Shown: in pieces, positions 10,739-22,813 of the stretch
Layout of the letters: every line of letters begins with the position of its first letter
Numbering within the stretch: position 1 is the first letter of the stretch
The notes under the pieces: generated by a model
The model's input: only the letters and a program-made list of their open reading frames with translations
Told to the model about the DNA's origin: nothing
Database searches by the model: none
Program-made: the position numbers and the translations under genes
Source of the DNA: Moraxellaceae bacterium
GTDB lineage: Bacteria; Pseudomonadota; Gammaproteobacteria; Pseudomonadales; Moraxellaceae
DNA length: 64,000 nucleotides
NCBI GenBank assembly: GCA_030680295.1
Contig: JAUXVU010000023.1
Coordinates: 434,001-498,000, forward strand
Reading direction: 5' to 3'

Positions 10739-11497
10739 TTGGCCTTGCACGGTGGCAATAGTCTCGGCACTAATGGCATCAGGGCGTTGATCACAGACTT
10801 CAATGCCAGCGGCGCGCAGGGCTTCACATAAGCGATCGGCACGCGCATCCGCTGCTTGCATATGGTCTAACACATCACGTAAAGCAGCCATGACCGGGTC
10901 TGGCAGATCAGGATTGGCAGCATAGGCTTGAAAACCAATACGCTCAGCATAATCACGACGTGCTTGCTCACGCTCATCATCTTGACTACGCATTAACAAA
11001 CGACCGGCAGGACCAACCACCGTTGCACCATCGGGCACCGACTTCACCACCACGGCATTAGAACCAATACGTGCACACTCACCGATAGTAATTGGGCCTA
11101 ACACTTTAGCGCCGGCACCAACCACTACACCGTTGGCCAAGGTAGGGTGACGTTTGCCAGCATCCCAAGACGTGCCACCCAAGGTCACACCGTGATAGAG
11201 CGTGACATCGTCTCCAATTTCAGCGGTTTCACCAATCACTACACCCATGCCGTGATCAATAAAAAAACGGCGACCAATGCGTGCACCGGGATGGATTTCA
11301 ATGCCGGTCCAAAAGCGCGACAAGGTTGAAATAAAACGTGCCAAACCTTTCCAGTCTGCCAACCACAAGCGGTGCGCCCAACGATGTGCCAAGGCCGCGT
11401 GGAGTCCAGGGTAATTGAGCAGCACCTCAAAGCGCGTGCGCGCTGCTGGGTCACGGTCAAAGACCGAATCGATATCTTCTTTGATGCGTTCGAACAT
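10727..11497 (-). CDS. cysE: Serine O-acetyltransferase CysE
   Basis: CysE makes O-acetylserine, the committed step of cysteine synthesis. The 256-residue protein from the ATG at 11497 ([25 protein letters not shown]) has an N-terminal helical domain and a left-handed beta-helix of hexapeptide repeats ([39 protein letters not shown]). GTGGAG precedes a tandem ATG-ATG. Its place beside iscR and trmJ matches Pseudomonas order and ties cysteine supply to Fe-S assembly. The C-terminal tail beyond the beta-helix is longer than in E. coli-type CysE. Confidence 0.95.
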   Translation of the reverse strand: MFERIKEDIDSVFDRDPAARTRFEVLLNYPGLHAALAHRWAHRLWLADWKGLARFISTLSRFWTGIEIHPGARIGRRFFIDHGMGVVIGETAEIGDDVTLYHGVTLGGTSWDAGKRHPTLANGVVVGAGAKVLGPITIGECARIGSNAVVVKSVPDGATVVGPAGRLLMRSQDDEREQARRDYAERIGFQAYAANPDLPDPVMAALRDVLDHMQAADARADRLCEALRAAGIEVCDQRPDAISAETIATVQGQTTD

Positions 11498-11510
11498 CAT
11501 TACTCCACTT

Positions 11511-12275
11511 TCACATGCTGCGTTGGTTTTGTCCGTTGGCCATGGCCAATACGCGCTTACAGAAGCCACGCAACAAATTATATTCCGGTCTGTCTAACCG
11601 TGTACGACCAAATAATCGCTTTAGGCGAGTCATAATCTGACGCGGATTATCCGGATCCAAAAAATCCACCGCTTCTAACGTTTGCTGCCAATGTGCATAA
11701 AACTGTGCCATGTCTTCACTGCTGACCAGCTCTTCATCCCATGGCACCAACTGTACGGGCATGGTGTTTTCAGTAGCACCCTGCTGTTGTAAGTGTGCCA
11801 TACGCACTTCATAAGCAATCACCTGCACCGCTGCCGCCACATTTAACACACCGTATTCACTATCGGTGGGAATAAATACATGGCTATGGCAAAGCTGCAG
11901 CTCTTCATTACTTAAGCCCCGGTCTTCGCGACCAAAAACAAAAGCGACTTTCGCGTTGGCTTGCTGCTGTGCATAGGCGGCCATGCCAGCAGTGCGTGCA
12001 TCCACTTGCGGCAAACCAATGGTACGACTGCGGGCACTGGCACCAAACACTAATTGGCAGTCGGCAATAGCCTGTTCCAAGGTGTCTACCACGCGCGCAT
12101 TGGTCAACACGGATGACGCGCCCGAGGCTAAGGCACTGGCATCAAAATGCGGAAATAATTTTGGCGCGACTAAAACCAGCTCAGTTAAGCCCATGGTTTT
12201 CATAGCACGCGCGGCCGAACCGATGTTAGCGGGCAGCGTGGTATTAACGAGGATAATGCGTGTGTCGATATTCAT
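11511..12275 (-). CDS. trmJ: tRNA (cytidine/uridine-2'-O)-methyltransferase TrmJ
   Basis: A SPOUT-class enzyme that 2'-O-methylates position 32 of tRNAs. The 254-residue protein starts [26 protein letters not shown], has the knot motifs [13 protein letters not shown] and [16 protein letters not shown] and a C-terminal extension typical of bacterial TrmJ. It lies 14 bp upstream of cysE and diverges from suhB, as in other gammaproteobacteria. Confidence 0.96.
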   Translation of the reverse strand: MNIDTRIILVNTTLPANIGSAARAMKTMGLTELVLVAPKLFPHFDASALASGASSVLTNARVVDTLEQAIADCQLVFGASARSRTIGLPQVDARTAGMAAYAQQQANAKVAFVFGREDRGLSNEELQLCHSHVFIPTDSEYGVLNVAAAVQVIAYEVRMAHLQQQGATENTMPVQLVPWDEELVSSEDMAQFYAHWQQTLEAVDFLDPDNPRQIMTRLKRLFGRTRLDRPEYNLLRGFCKRVLAMANGQNQRSM

Positions 12276-12331
12276 AAGGCGGGATATGTTACACTATGCG
12301 CCGAAAACGTTCTTTAGCAGAGTGACCCATC

Positions 12332-13135
12332 ATGCAACCCATGCTCATCATGGCACTGCGCGCCGCCAATTTGGCCGGCGACATCATTGCCAAGGCCGCC
12401 GATCGCCTTGATCTTGTTGATGTTGAAGCCAAAGGCTTTAACGACTATGTCACCCAAGTGGATCGTGCCGCTGAACGCGCCATTATCGAGTTTGTTCGTA
12501 AAACCTATCCTGACCATGCTATTCAAGCCGAAGAATCCGGCTCTAGTACTGGCAAAAATGGTGAAGAGGAATGGTTATGGATTATTGATCCGCTTGATGG
12601 CACCACTAACTTCATTCATGGCTTTCCGCAATTTGCGGTGTCCATTGCCATTCGCCACAAAGGCATCACCGAACACGCTGTGGTTTTAGACCCCATTCGT
12701 CGCGAAGCCTTTTCCGCCAGTCGCGGTCATGGTGCCAGCATGAATGGTCGCCGTTTGCGTGTTGCCGAGCGTCGCGGCTTGGAAGGCTCGTTAATTGGCA
12801 CTGGCATTCCTTTCCGCCCTGACCAAATGGCGCAAATGGATGACTACTTACAAGTCTTCAAGACAGTAGCCACCCAGTCAGCCGGTATTCGTCGTGCAGG
12901 CGCCGCCTCGCTAGACTTAGCCTATGTAGCTGCCGGCCGCCTAGATGGCTTTTTTGAAATTGGCTTGTCGCCTTGGGATATCGCCGCCGGTGAACTCATT
13001 GTGCGTGAAGCCGGTGGATTGGTTGGTGACTTTAATGGTGGTCATGACTATTTACGTAGCGGCAATATTGTCTGCGGCAACGTCAAAGTGTTTAAAGGTT
13101 TATTAACCGCGATTGCGCCGCATTTGGCCGGTTAA
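12332..13135 (+). CDS. suhB: Inositol-1-monophosphatase SuhB
   Basis: A 267-residue Mg-dependent phosphatase that also acts in rRNA transcription antitermination in E. coli. Metal motifs seen: EESG (residues ~67-70), WIIDPLDGTTNFIHG and the C-terminal SPWDIAAGELIVREAGG. It is transcribed away from trmJ with about 56 bp between the two genes. Length is standard. Confidence 0.96.
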   Translation: MQPMLIMALRAANLAGDIIAKAADRLDLVDVEAKGFNDYVTQVDRAAERAIIEFVRKTYPDHAIQAEESGSSTGKNGEEEWLWIIDPLDGTTNFIHGFPQFAVSIAIRHKGITEHAVVLDPIRREAFSASRGHGASMNGRRLRVAERRGLEGSLIGTGIPFRPDQMAQMDDYLQVFKTVATQSAGIRRAGAASLDLAYVAAGRLDGFFEIGLSPWDIAAGELIVREAGGLVGDFNGGHDYLRSGNIVCGNVKVFKGLLTAIAPHLAG

Positions 13136-13148
13136 CTAAGGTTTAACC

Positions 13149-13811
13149 TTATAAGCCACTAAAGGCGCGTGAAATACCAATGCGTACATTACTGTATTCG
13201 TAGTTGTCATCTAGGTTGTTGCGCGTGCCGGACATATCCATCCAGCGCGCTTCAACAAATAACTTAGCGCTATTTAACTGCGTCGACAAACCCAGCAGAC
13301 CTTCATAACCACTTTGTTGATTGAGCTGCAAAGCCCCAGCACTGGCATAAGCCGAAAGCCCACCACCTAAGCGAAATAAACTATCTACACCCACGCCATA
13401 CCCAAAGTTCTCTTCACTACGATTACGAGACAAACTATTCATTTGATAATGAATAACCTCAGCTTTGGGAGCAATTCGGATGCTTTCATCATCAGACCAG
13501 TTCCAGCTCACGCCACCACGACGCTGCATTAAACGCATATTGGTTGCTGCTTCGCAATTACTGTTAATTGAGCAACTAAATGATTCAACTTCACGTGAGG
13601 AACTCACCAAACTCAGGCGTTTATCAGGCTCATTAATACCGCCATCCATCGCCTCTAAATCACTGCGCAGTTTTAATTCTTCGGGGGAAACAACAGCTGG
13701 TTTACTGTGTGATTTATTGAACAAACCTTTTAGCGAATAAATTGGCTCTAATACGGATGCATGCGCAGGCATAGCCCACATCAGCACCGATATAGTCAAT
13801 ATTCGCTTCAT
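13149..13811 (-). CDS. Unknown exported protein, possible small outer-membrane barrel
   Basis: I do not recognise this 220-residue protein. It has a Sec signal peptide (MKRILTISVLMWAMPAHA), a polar segment of about 70 residues containing two cysteines (SCSINSNCE), and a C-terminal half rich in alternating polar/aromatic strands (GVSWNWSDDE, FVEARWMDMSG, EYSNVRIGISRAF) like an outer-membrane barrel. It is a single-gene unit convergent with suhB; the end of suhB is 13 bp away. Confidence 0.6.
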   Translation of the reverse strand: MKRILTISVLMWAMPAHASVLEPIYSLKGLFNKSHSKPAVVSPEELKLRSDLEAMDGGINEPDKRLSLVSSSREVESFSCSINSNCEAATNMRLMQRRGGVSWNWSDDESIRIAPKAEVIHYQMNSLSRNRSEENFGYGVGVDSLFRLGGGLSAYASAGALQLNQQSGYEGLLGLSTQLNSAKLFVEARWMDMSGTRNNLDDNYEYSNVRIGISRAFSGL

Positions 13812-13886
13812 GGCATAAGCCCAGATTTGTACATAAGTTACTACAATTGCTCAAAACTTAGACAAAATCAAGTAACAAACTGTAGC

Positions 13887-14558
13887 TTAGCTTAACAAGT
13901 TGTAAGGCCCGCCATTGGCCAACGCCCTTTGATAGGCTGGACGCGCCTGAATTTTTGACACAAATTCAGCTAGTTTTGGCCAACCCTGTGCCAAACCAGC
14001 ACGAGCACTTGCAGCTTCTAAAGGAAAACTTAACTGCACATCAGCAGCGGTAAATTCGTTACCTACAAACCACTCAGATTTAGACAACTCAGACTCTAAA
14101 TAATCTAAGTGCAGCTTAATTTGCGGATCAATATAACTTCCCTGAGCCTTCTCAGCGACTTTACGCACAATGGGGCGAATCAAACTAGGCATAGGTGATT
14201 TTGGCAAGCGCGAAAATACTAGCTTAAGCAGCAAAGGGAACATGGCAGAGCCTTCGGCATAATGTAACCAATACCGAAAACGCCAATGTTCGGGCGTACC
14301 TAGCGCCGGCTGCAAACGACCCTGACCATAACGCTCTAACAAGTACTCAATAATGGCGCCCGACTCAGCCATCGTCACATCACCATCGGTAATGACTGGT
14401 GACTTTCCTAAAGGGTGAATGGCTTTAAGTGAGGCAGGTGCCAACATGGTTTTGCTGTCACGCTGATAGTGCACCACTTCATAAGGAAGCGCTAACTCTT
14501 CCAATAACCACAGCACACGTTGTGAGCGTGAGTTTTCTAAGTGGTGCACTTTAATCAT
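13887..14558 (-). CDS. Glutathione S-transferase family protein
   Basis: A 223-residue cytosolic GST-fold protein. The N-terminal thioredoxin-like domain has HHLENSRSQRVLWLLEEL, the glutathione-contacting KSPVITDGDVTMAESGAIIEYL, and the C-terminal helical domain includes NEFTAADVQLSFPLEAA. Substrate is unknown. The start codon overlaps the secF stop (TAATG), so it is probably cotranscribed with secDF. Confidence 0.88.
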   Translation of the reverse strand: MIKVHHLENSRSQRVLWLLEELALPYEVVHYQRDSKTMLAPASLKAIHPLGKSPVITDGDVTMAESGAIIEYLLERYGQGRLQPALGTPEHWRFRYWLHYAEGSAMFPLLLKLVFSRLPKSPMPSLIRPIVRKVAEKAQGSYIDPQIKLHLDYLESELSKSEWFVGNEFTAADVQLSFPLEAASARAGLAQGWPKLAEFVSKIQARPAYQRALANGGPYNLLS

Positions 14559-15475
14559 TATGGCAACTCCTCTTCCGCGGTTTTAACTTCAACAATGAAG
14601 TCTTCGCGATTCAGTCCCATCGCCAAGGCAATTGAAGCAGCGATGTATATTGAAGAATATGTACCGGCAAATAGGCCCACAAGCAACGCTACAGCAAACC
14701 ACTTTAATGCTGCGCCACCGAAAATCAGCAACGCTACAACCACAAGACCTGTCGACAATACCGTCATAATAGTACGGCGCAGTGTTTCGGTTAGCGCAAT
14801 ATCAACAATCTCTTCCGGCTCTGACATACGCACACTGCGGAAGTTCTCGCGAATACGGTCAAACACCACGATAGTGTCATTGAGTGAGTAACCAATCAGC
14901 GCCAGCAATGCCGCCAATACCGTTAGGTCAAACGGAAAGCCGAATAAGGCAAAAACACCCACGGTAAACAATACGTCGTGCACCAAGGACACTACTGCAC
15001 CAACTGCAAACTTAAAGCGAAAACGAACGGCTACATACGCCATCATCATCAAAAACGACAAGCCTAAAGCCAGCAATGACTGGTTATAAAGCTCATCACC
15101 GACTTGGGCACCGACACTTTCGATTTGTAGTACCGTGGCCTGATTATCGGCGCTTGATACCATGCCCAGCACTCGTTGCGCGACTTCTGCAGCTTCTACC
15201 GATTGTGGCGGCAGGCGAATTTGCAGTGAGTTGGCATCACCAAGGTATTGCACCACGGCGTCGTTTAAACCACCTTCACTTAGTCGATTGCTGATGTCGG
15301 CTTGCTGTACCGCTTGTTGAAAGCGCAGCTCGATAGACGTACCACCCGTAAAGTCTAGGCCCAAATTCAGGCCATTTATTACTAACGCCACCATACCTAT
15401 AACAATGGTTAATACTGATAACACCGTCATACTGCGACGGAAGCGCATAAAGCGAATAATGCGTGACTCAGTCAT
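14558..15475 (-). CDS. secF: Protein translocase subunit SecF
   Basis: SecF with SecD uses the proton gradient to complete protein export. The 305-residue protein has the first span, then the signature GLDFTGGTSIELRF, a periplasmic domain and the conserved membrane block GYSLNDTIVVFDRIREN. It follows secD by 9 bp. Confidence 0.97.
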   Translation of the reverse strand: MTESRIIRFMRFRRSMTVLSVLTIVIGMVALVINGLNLGLDFTGGTSIELRFQQAVQQADISNRLSEGGLNDAVVQYLGDANSLQIRLPPQSVEAAEVAQRVLGMVSSADNQATVLQIESVGAQVGDELYNQSLLALGLSFLMMMAYVAVRFRFKFAVGAVVSLVHDVLFTVGVFALFGFPFDLTVLAALLALIGYSLNDTIVVFDRIRENFRSVRMSEPEEIVDIALTETLRRTIMTVLSTGLVVVALLIFGGAALKWFAVALLVGLFAGTYSSIYIAASIALAMGLNREDFIVEVKTAEEELP

Positions 15476-15484
15476 GACAGCCCC

Positions 15485-17341
15485 TTAAATACTTAGTTTG
15501 GTCAGACGACTTTTGCCGCCATATATGACCTGCACAATACCGCGTGACATGGTGATTGCTGTGAACATCGAGGTCAAAATACCAATCGCCAACGTGATAG
15601 CAAAACCCTTCACTGGACCAGTACCAATCGCAAACAGGATGACCGCTACAATCAGGGTCGTTAAGTTAGCGTCTAAAATGGTGCCGTAGGCACGGTCATA
15701 ACCCGCGACGATTGCCCCCGATGGTGACAAGCCACGCTTAAGCTCTTCCCGTATCCGCTCAAAGATCAGCACGTTAGCGTCCACCGCCATACCCACGGTC
15801 AAAACGATACCGGCAATACCCGGTAACGACAGCGCCGCGCCGATCGAACTCATCACCGCCATAATAATGACGACGTTAAACAGCAGCGCGATATTGGCAA
15901 TGACACCAAATAGGCGATAAACCACAATCATGAACAAAGCGACGAGCGCAAAACCAATTTGGGTAGAAAAAATACCCTTGTCGATATTGTCTTGACCCAA
16001 GCTGGGGCCGACGGTGCGCTCTTCGACAAAGTACATCGGCGCAGCCAAGGCACCAGCACGTAGCAACAGCGCTAACTCGCCCGCTTCTGCTGGTGAATCC
16101 AATCCGGTGATGCGGAACTGTGAGCCCAACATGGATTGCACAGTGGCCACGTTAATGACCTTGCGCTCTTCATACGGTGTGCGCACTTCCACAGTCTTAC
16201 CGCTTTCGTCAGTATCAAAACGAATGCGTTGTTTGTTTTCGATAAACACCACCGCCATTTGACGACCCACGGAGTCACGTGTGGTGTCCGCCATCATACG
16301 GCCACCGCGTGAGTCCAAGTTGATGTTGACCTGTGGTCGCGAGTACTCATCAAAGCTTGACTGTGCGCCAGTCACACGCTCACCGGTGACAATTTTGCGA
16401 CGCTCCAACAACACGGTACCGCCTTGACTGCGCTGCAAACGCTCGGTGCCAGGCGGTGTCATTAAGCCATCATCAGCCTGTGTGCTAGTGAAGCGGAACT
16501 CAAGGCTAGCGGTACGCCCCAAAATACGCTTGGCTTCAGCCGTATCTTGCAAACCCGGCAGCTCCACCACAATACGGCTAGCGCCTTGGCGCTGGACAAT
16601 GGCTTCGGCAACACCCAGTTCGTTAATGCGGTTACGCAATGTGGTTAAGTTTTGGCTAACCGCATAATCAGTAATTTCGCGACGCTTTTCTTGATTAAAG
16701 CTGAGGCCAATGGCTGGGCCATCATCTATCAAATTGGTCTGATCAAACTCAGCAAACTGAGCACGCAACACGTCAACAGCGGCGGCACGATCTTCTGCCG
16801 TTCTGAAACGAACGCGCAAGTTGCCGGCACCGATTTCTGACACACCACGATAATCCACACGTGCTTCACGTAACTGACGACGAATGTCTTGTGCGTATGA
16901 TTCTTGACGTTGCTCTAAGGCTTTATCGATATCCACATCAAGCTTGAAGTGCACACCACCACGCAAATCCAGACCCAGCTTCATGGGTTTGGCACCAATG
17001 GCACTGAGCCATGCTGGCGTCGTTGGCGCCAAGTTCAGTGCAATTACATAGTTTTCGCCCAAGGCACGACGCAAAACCGCTTGGGCTTGCACCTGCTCAT
17101 CGGCAGTATTAAAACGCAATAAGACGCCTTTTGATTGTAACTCCGCGCCATGAAACTCTTTCTGAGCATCTGTTAGAGCGGCTTCAGCACGAGACTTCAA
17201 AGCCTCATCGACTGGCACACCAGCAGACGAGCCTGAGATCTGCAGTGCAGGTTCATCCGGGTGTAAATTAGGCAGGGCATATAACAAGCTGATCACCATA
17301 ACAAAGGCAATCAGTACATATTTCCAAGCAGGGAAGCGCAT
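15485..17341 (-). CDS. secD: Protein translocase subunit SecD
   Basis: The 618-residue protein has one N-terminal span, the P1 domain with GLDLRGGVHFKLDVDIDKAL, and a C-terminal five-span membrane block with IAGIVLTVGMAVDANVLIFERIREEL. It works with SecF and SecYEG. It lies 54 bp after yajC, with a terminator-like hairpin in between. Confidence 0.97.
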   Translation of the reverse strand: MRFPAWKYVLIAFVMVISLLYALPNLHPDEPALQISGSSAGVPVDEALKSRAEAALTDAQKEFHGAELQSKGVLLRFNTADEQVQAQAVLRRALGENYVIALNLAPTTPAWLSAIGAKPMKLGLDLRGGVHFKLDVDIDKALEQRQESYAQDIRRQLREARVDYRGVSEIGAGNLRVRFRTAEDRAAAVDVLRAQFAEFDQTNLIDDGPAIGLSFNQEKRREITDYAVSQNLTTLRNRINELGVAEAIVQRQGASRIVVELPGLQDTAEAKRILGRTASLEFRFTSTQADDGLMTPPGTERLQRSQGGTVLLERRKIVTGERVTGAQSSFDEYSRPQVNINLDSRGGRMMADTTRDSVGRQMAVVFIENKQRIRFDTDESGKTVEVRTPYEERKVINVATVQSMLGSQFRITGLDSPAEAGELALLLRAGALAAPMYFVEERTVGPSLGQDNIDKGIFSTQIGFALVALFMIVVYRLFGVIANIALLFNVVIIMAVMSSIGAALSLPGIAGIVLTVGMAVDANVLIFERIREELKRGLSPSGAIVAGYDRAYGTILDANLTTLIVAVILFAIGTGPVKGFAITLAIGILTSMFTAITMSRGIVQVIYGGKSRLTKLSI

Positions 17342-17362
17342 GAAGGCACCTGTTGATTCGTG

Positions 17363-17386
17363 AAAAAACCCCAGCTATTGCTGGGG
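17363..17386 (-). terminator. Rho-independent terminator/attenuator between yajC and secD
   Basis: On the minus strand CCCCAGC (17386-17380), loop AATA and GCTGGGG (17375-17369) are followed by six Ts (17368-17363). This is a textbook intrinsic terminator placed inside the queA-tgt-yajC-secDF series, so it would lower or separate secDF transcription. Confidence 0.85.
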
Positions 17387-17395
17387 GAGTTGGTA

Positions 17396-17722
17396 TTACA
17401 AGCTTTTTAATGTGCCCTTTGGCAGATTCGCAATGACTGAAGCCTTTTGGATTTTCACTTCAAAACTTTCATTGACTTCAACAACGGCAAAATCGCCTTC
17501 TAACTTGCTGATACGACCCAATAAGCCACCAGCAAAAACAACTTCATCACCTTTCTGCAGGTTTTCAATCAGTGTGCGTAGCTCTTTTTGACGCTTTGCC
17601 TGCGGGCGCCATAGCAGAAAATAAAAAATGAGCACAAAGCCCAGCAGCATAATGATTTGACCCATGGCCGAAGGACCGGCTGCACCCGCATTAGCGTGGG
17701 CTTCAGAAATGAAAAAGTTCAT
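17396..17722 (-). CDS. yajC: Preprotein translocase accessory subunit YajC
   Basis: A 108-residue single-span protein (IIMLLGFVLIFYFLLWRPQAKR) with the YajC cytoplasmic domain (GDEVVFAGGLLGRISKLEGDF). It associates with SecDF. Located between tgt and secD as in most gammaproteobacteria. Confidence 0.96.
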   Translation of the reverse strand: MNFFISEAHANAGAAGPSAMGQIIMLLGFVLIFYFLLWRPQAKRQKELRTLIENLQKGDEVVFAGGLLGRISKLEGDFAVVEVNESFEVKIQKASVIANLPKGTLKSL

Positions 17723-17737
17723 CGATTTACTCCAGTT

Positions 17738-19944
<2,207 letters not shown>

Positions 19945-19991
19945 GAACAAGCCAATTATTGGACAAACAGAAGAAAGATTATAGCACTAGC

Positions 19992-20019
19992 TTGACCTCT
20001 GGCGTGGCCTCGCTATAAT
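19992..20019 (+). promoter_or_regulatory. Promoter of tRNA-Leu
   Basis: TTGACC (19992-19997), a 16-base spacer and TATAAT (20014-20019), with the tRNA 5' end 15 bases downstream: a near-consensus sigma-70 promoter. Confidence 0.85.
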
Positions 20020-20033
20020 CGCGCCACCTCTTA

Positions 20034-20120
20034 GCCGGGGTGGCGGAACTGGTAGACGCAGCGGACTCAAAATCCGCCGGTGGTGACATCGTAAGGGTTC
20101 GAGTCCCTTCCCCGGCACCA
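20034..20120 (+). tRNA. tRNA-Leu (anticodon CAA)
   Basis: An 87-base class II tRNA with acceptor GCCGGGG pairing with CCCCGGC, a long variable arm, the T-loop GGTTCGAGTCC, and an encoded ACCA end. The anticodon loop CTCAAAA gives anticodon CAA, reading UUG. No downstream 50-bp repeat is seen, so no element is inserted here. Confidence 0.97.
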
Positions 20121-20142
20121 ATTTAGACGAGGCCATGCCACC

Positions 20143-20748
20143 ATGAGCCGACATCGTAAAACAGTCAAAAAATCTCCTCAGCAAACTGCACCTGTACAGG
20201 TTGACATTCTGCCGCGCGCGTCCGTTTGGGTTCGTCTAGCCGCGTTGGTCTATGACGGCTTATTAGTCATTGCCTTATTAGCCATTACCAATGCCATCTT
20301 GGTTGCAATCGTCACACCATCTGAGGCCGCCAGCAATCAAGACTTTGTGGTGCTTTCAGCCAATATTCGTTACGGCTTATTACTCCCGGTTTCACTGCTG
20401 GTGATTTATTCGTTTTATGGCTATTGCTGGAAACGCGGCGGGCAAACGCTAGGCATGCAAACTTGGCGCTTAAGTGCGCGTCGCCGTGATGGCGATTTGA
20501 TGACTTGGGGTGATTCGCTAAAGCGTTGTTTCGCCGCCGTGGTCATGCCATTTTTATTAGCGTTGCTAGCTTGGCGTTTTGGCGCGACCAGCAAAGGCGT
20601 TGCAGTATTTGTTGGGATTGGCTTTTTGTTTAACTACGCTTGGGCTTGGCTGCCGATTTCACGGCTACCACCGGGGCTGTGTTTGCACGATCTAATATCG
20701 AATACCGATGTGTTGCGCTTACCTAAAAAGGCTAAAGCCTCAAAGTAA
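20143..20748 (+). CDS. RDD-family membrane protein
   Basis: The 201-residue protein has the RDD signature near its start (VRLAALVYDGLLVIALLAI), about four hydrophobic spans, and the family block GGQTLGMQTWRLSARRRDG. Such proteins are of mostly unknown role, some linked to ion or osmolyte transport. It follows tRNA-Leu by 22 bp and overlaps the end of the convergent small membrane gene by 9 bp. Confidence 0.85.
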   Translation: MSRHRKTVKKSPQQTAPVQVDILPRASVWVRLAALVYDGLLVIALLAITNAILVAIVTPSEAASNQDFVVLSANIRYGLLLPVSLLVIYSFYGYCWKRGGQTLGMQTWRLSARRRDGDLMTWGDSLKRCFAAVVMPFLLALLAWRFGATSKGVAVFVGIGFLFNYAWAWLPISRLPPGLCLHDLISNTDVLRLPKKAKASK

Positions 20749-21069
20749 GCCAACATAAATAAAGGTCATTAACGCCAACAAAAGCAGCACGGCGCTGACA
20801 ATAAAGCGTTGATTAAGCATGTATCCCCGCGCCACTACCCACAGCGCTGGACGGCGAACATTTAGCTGAACCGGTTCTTGGCTGTCATCTTTTACCTTCT
20901 TCTGGTCCTGCCCGGCCACCTCAGGTATGCGCTGCCAGTTTTCTTCGACCGCTGCCAACATTGCTCGACGCTCTTGCCAAGCTAGCTGAGCATCCATACC
21001 TTCATCTAATTGCAAGCGGGTTAGCTCTTTCAAGGCATGATTAACCAGCTGTAAGTCATCCTTGCTCAT
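20740..21069 (-). CDS. Small tail-anchored-like membrane protein of unknown function
   Basis: A 109-residue protein from the ATG at 21069 (MSKDDLQLVNHALKEL). The N-terminal part is charged and helical with many Gln/Glu residues; the C-terminal 23 residues form one hydrophobic span (FIVSAVLLLLALMTFIYVGLL). The start lies inside the end of the PP2C gene, with 14 bp of overlap, so translation is probably coupled. I do not recognise a family. A start six bases earlier is possible. Confidence 0.6.
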   Translation of the reverse strand: MSKDDLQLVNHALKELTRLQLDEGMDAQLAWQERRAMLAAVEENWQRIPEVAGQDQKKVKDDSQEPVQLNVRRPALWVVARGYMLNQRFIVSAVLLLLALMTFIYVGLL

Positions 21070-21733
21070 CGTCATCCCCACCAATATCGAGCAATACAAA
21101 ACTTAAATTATCACGCCCGCCAGCCGCTAATGCTTCGGCCAGCAATTCACGCTGCGCCAATACCGGGTCACGCGCCAACCAATAGGCAATACGTGTTGTC
21201 CCCAGCTCACCATGCAGGCCGTCACTGCATAACAAATAACGATCACCGGGCAGCGGCTTAAACAATAAAAAATCAGGCAGCATGGTGTTTGCACCAATTA
21301 AGCGAGTCAGGTCCTCAGCACCAAATCCAACATGGTCTTCTCCCAACTGTTTTAGGTCGCGATCGCGCCAGCGATATAGGCGAACATCGCCTACCCACGC
21401 CATCAACGACCAACCTTGCGTGATACGCACCAAAGCGGCAGTACAGCCCAATAAACGAGCGGGTTGCTGTTGTGCAGAGAACTCTAGCAGCTGCTCATGA
21501 ACTGCCACCAAGACATCCTCTAACTGATCAACCGCATCAGCCAAATTCGTCTGCAGACTTAAATTTTCTAGCGCATACGCCAAAGCCGCACTGGCTACTC
21601 GACCGGCATCAGGACCACCCAGCCCATCAATAACCGCCCAAAAGCCGTCGGCGTCACGCAGCACCAAAGCATCTTCGTTCTCTGCTCGACGATTACCGAC
21701 ATCTGATACTGACCAGCGCTGCCATGAAATCAT
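21056..21733 (-). CDS. PP2C-type serine/threonine phosphatase
   Basis: The 225-residue protein has the PP2C metal motifs RRAENEDALVL, WAVIDGLGGPDAG, LLCSDGLHGEL and GGRDNLSFVLL. It resembles the stand-alone bacterial phosphatases that pair with Hanks-type kinases or FHA proteins, but no kinase gene is next to it here; its substrate is unknown. It is followed by a coupled small membrane protein and preceded by lptG 3 bp away. Confidence 0.88.
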   Translation of the reverse strand: MISWQRWSVSDVGNRRAENEDALVLRDADGFWAVIDGLGGPDAGRVASAALAYALENLSLQTNLADAVDQLEDVLVAVHEQLLEFSAQQQPARLLGCTAALVRITQGWSLMAWVGDVRLYRWRDRDLKQLGEDHVGFGAEDLTRLIGANTMLPDFLLFKPLPGDRYLLCSDGLHGELGTTRIAYWLARDPVLAQRELLAEALAAGGRDNLSFVLLDIGGDDDEQG

Positions 21734-21736
21734 CAG

Positions 21737-22813
21737 CTAACGCACCCGATATAAGGCATAAACACCAATGACCATACACAGTAAAATGGGAAACAAGACT
21801 GCCAACAATGGCGGCCACTGAAATAACAAACTAGCAAAGCCAAAGGCTTCTTGGGTATAACGAAAGACTAGGCCTACTAGTACACCGATGATGATACGAA
21901 AACCTAAAGTAACTGATCGCAATGGGCCAAAAATAAACGAACATGCAATCAGCACCATGGAAAAAATAGCCAAAGGGCTTAATACTTTTTTCCAAAATTG
22001 CAGCACATAGGCACCCGCATCTTGCCCTTGCGACTGTAGATAGTTCGCAAAACCAAGCAACGCACCTAAGCGTAACTGTTCTGGACTCGCCGCTGCTGTT
22101 CGCAAAAATTCAGGCGTGAGACCGACTGGCCACAACAACTGATCGAGCTGGCTTACCTGACTCTCACCACTCTCCAAAAACTCGGTAACCCGCACATCGT
22201 TTAATAACCATCCAGTCGTTTCTGCTGTGGCACTAAAGTCTGCTGTTGCCGCATGACTCGCCACTTTTATTTGACCGTTTTCGTCATACTGATATCGGCT
22301 TACACCGAGCAATTTGCCTTGAGGTGTAACCAAACGAATATTTAGCAGATCATCACCTTCACGCTGCCAATAACCCGCCACACGCCCCGGCTGATAATCC
22401 TGACCCAAGGCTATCGCTTTTGTCGCTTCTGCACGCTGATCAGTGTGCGGCACAACAAACTCACCTAACACCAAACCAAACACCACAATGACGAGTGCTC
22501 CACGCATCACCCACCAAACAATACGTAACGTACTAATGCCCGCAGCGCGAATCACGGTTAGCTCTGAGCTTGACGCTAATGAGCCCAAACCCACTAAAGC
22601 GCCTACCAATGCTGAAATTGGTAAAATTTGATACGCATGCCCCGGCACAATAAATACGGTGTACACAAAGGCATCCCACGCTCGATAGTTACCACGAACA
22701 CTGTCGAGCTCACCGATAAAGGAAAATACAAGATCCAAGCCTAATAACAGCACTTGCACCAGCAGCATGGCCATCAGCACATTAAAACTGACATAACGCG
22801 ATAACTTGGTCAT
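21737..22813 (-). CDS. lptG: LPS export permease LptG
   Basis: LptG with LptF and LptB extracts LPS from the inner membrane. The 358-residue product from the ATG at 22813 starts MTKLSRYVSFNVLMAMLLVQ, with three spans, a periplasmic beta-jellyroll region and three more spans. The ATGA overlap with the lptF stop fixes the start; the longer frame runs back into lptF. Confidence 0.94.
   Translation of the reverse strand: MTKLSRYVSFNVLMAMLLVQVLLLGLDLVFSFIGELDSVRGNYRAWDAFVYTVFIVPGHAYQILPISALVGALVGLGSLASSSELTVIRAAGISTLRIVWWVMRGALVIVVFGLVLGEFVVPHTDQRAEATKAIALGQDYQPGRVAGYWQREGDDLLNIRLVTPQGKLLGVSRYQYDENGQIKVASHAATADFSATAETTGWLLNDVRVTEFLESGESQVSQLDQLLWPVGLTPEFLRTAAASPEQLRLGALLGFANYLQSQGQDAGAYVLQFWKKVLSPLAIFSMVLIACSFIFGPLRSVTLGFRIIIGVLVGLVFRYTQEAFGFASLLFQWPPLLAVLFPILLCMVIGVYALYRVR

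Noticed and set aside
13133..13155. Terminator between suhB and the convergent exported-protein gene
   Set aside because: The inverted repeat AAGGTT/AACCTT is short, nearly loop-free and without a T run.
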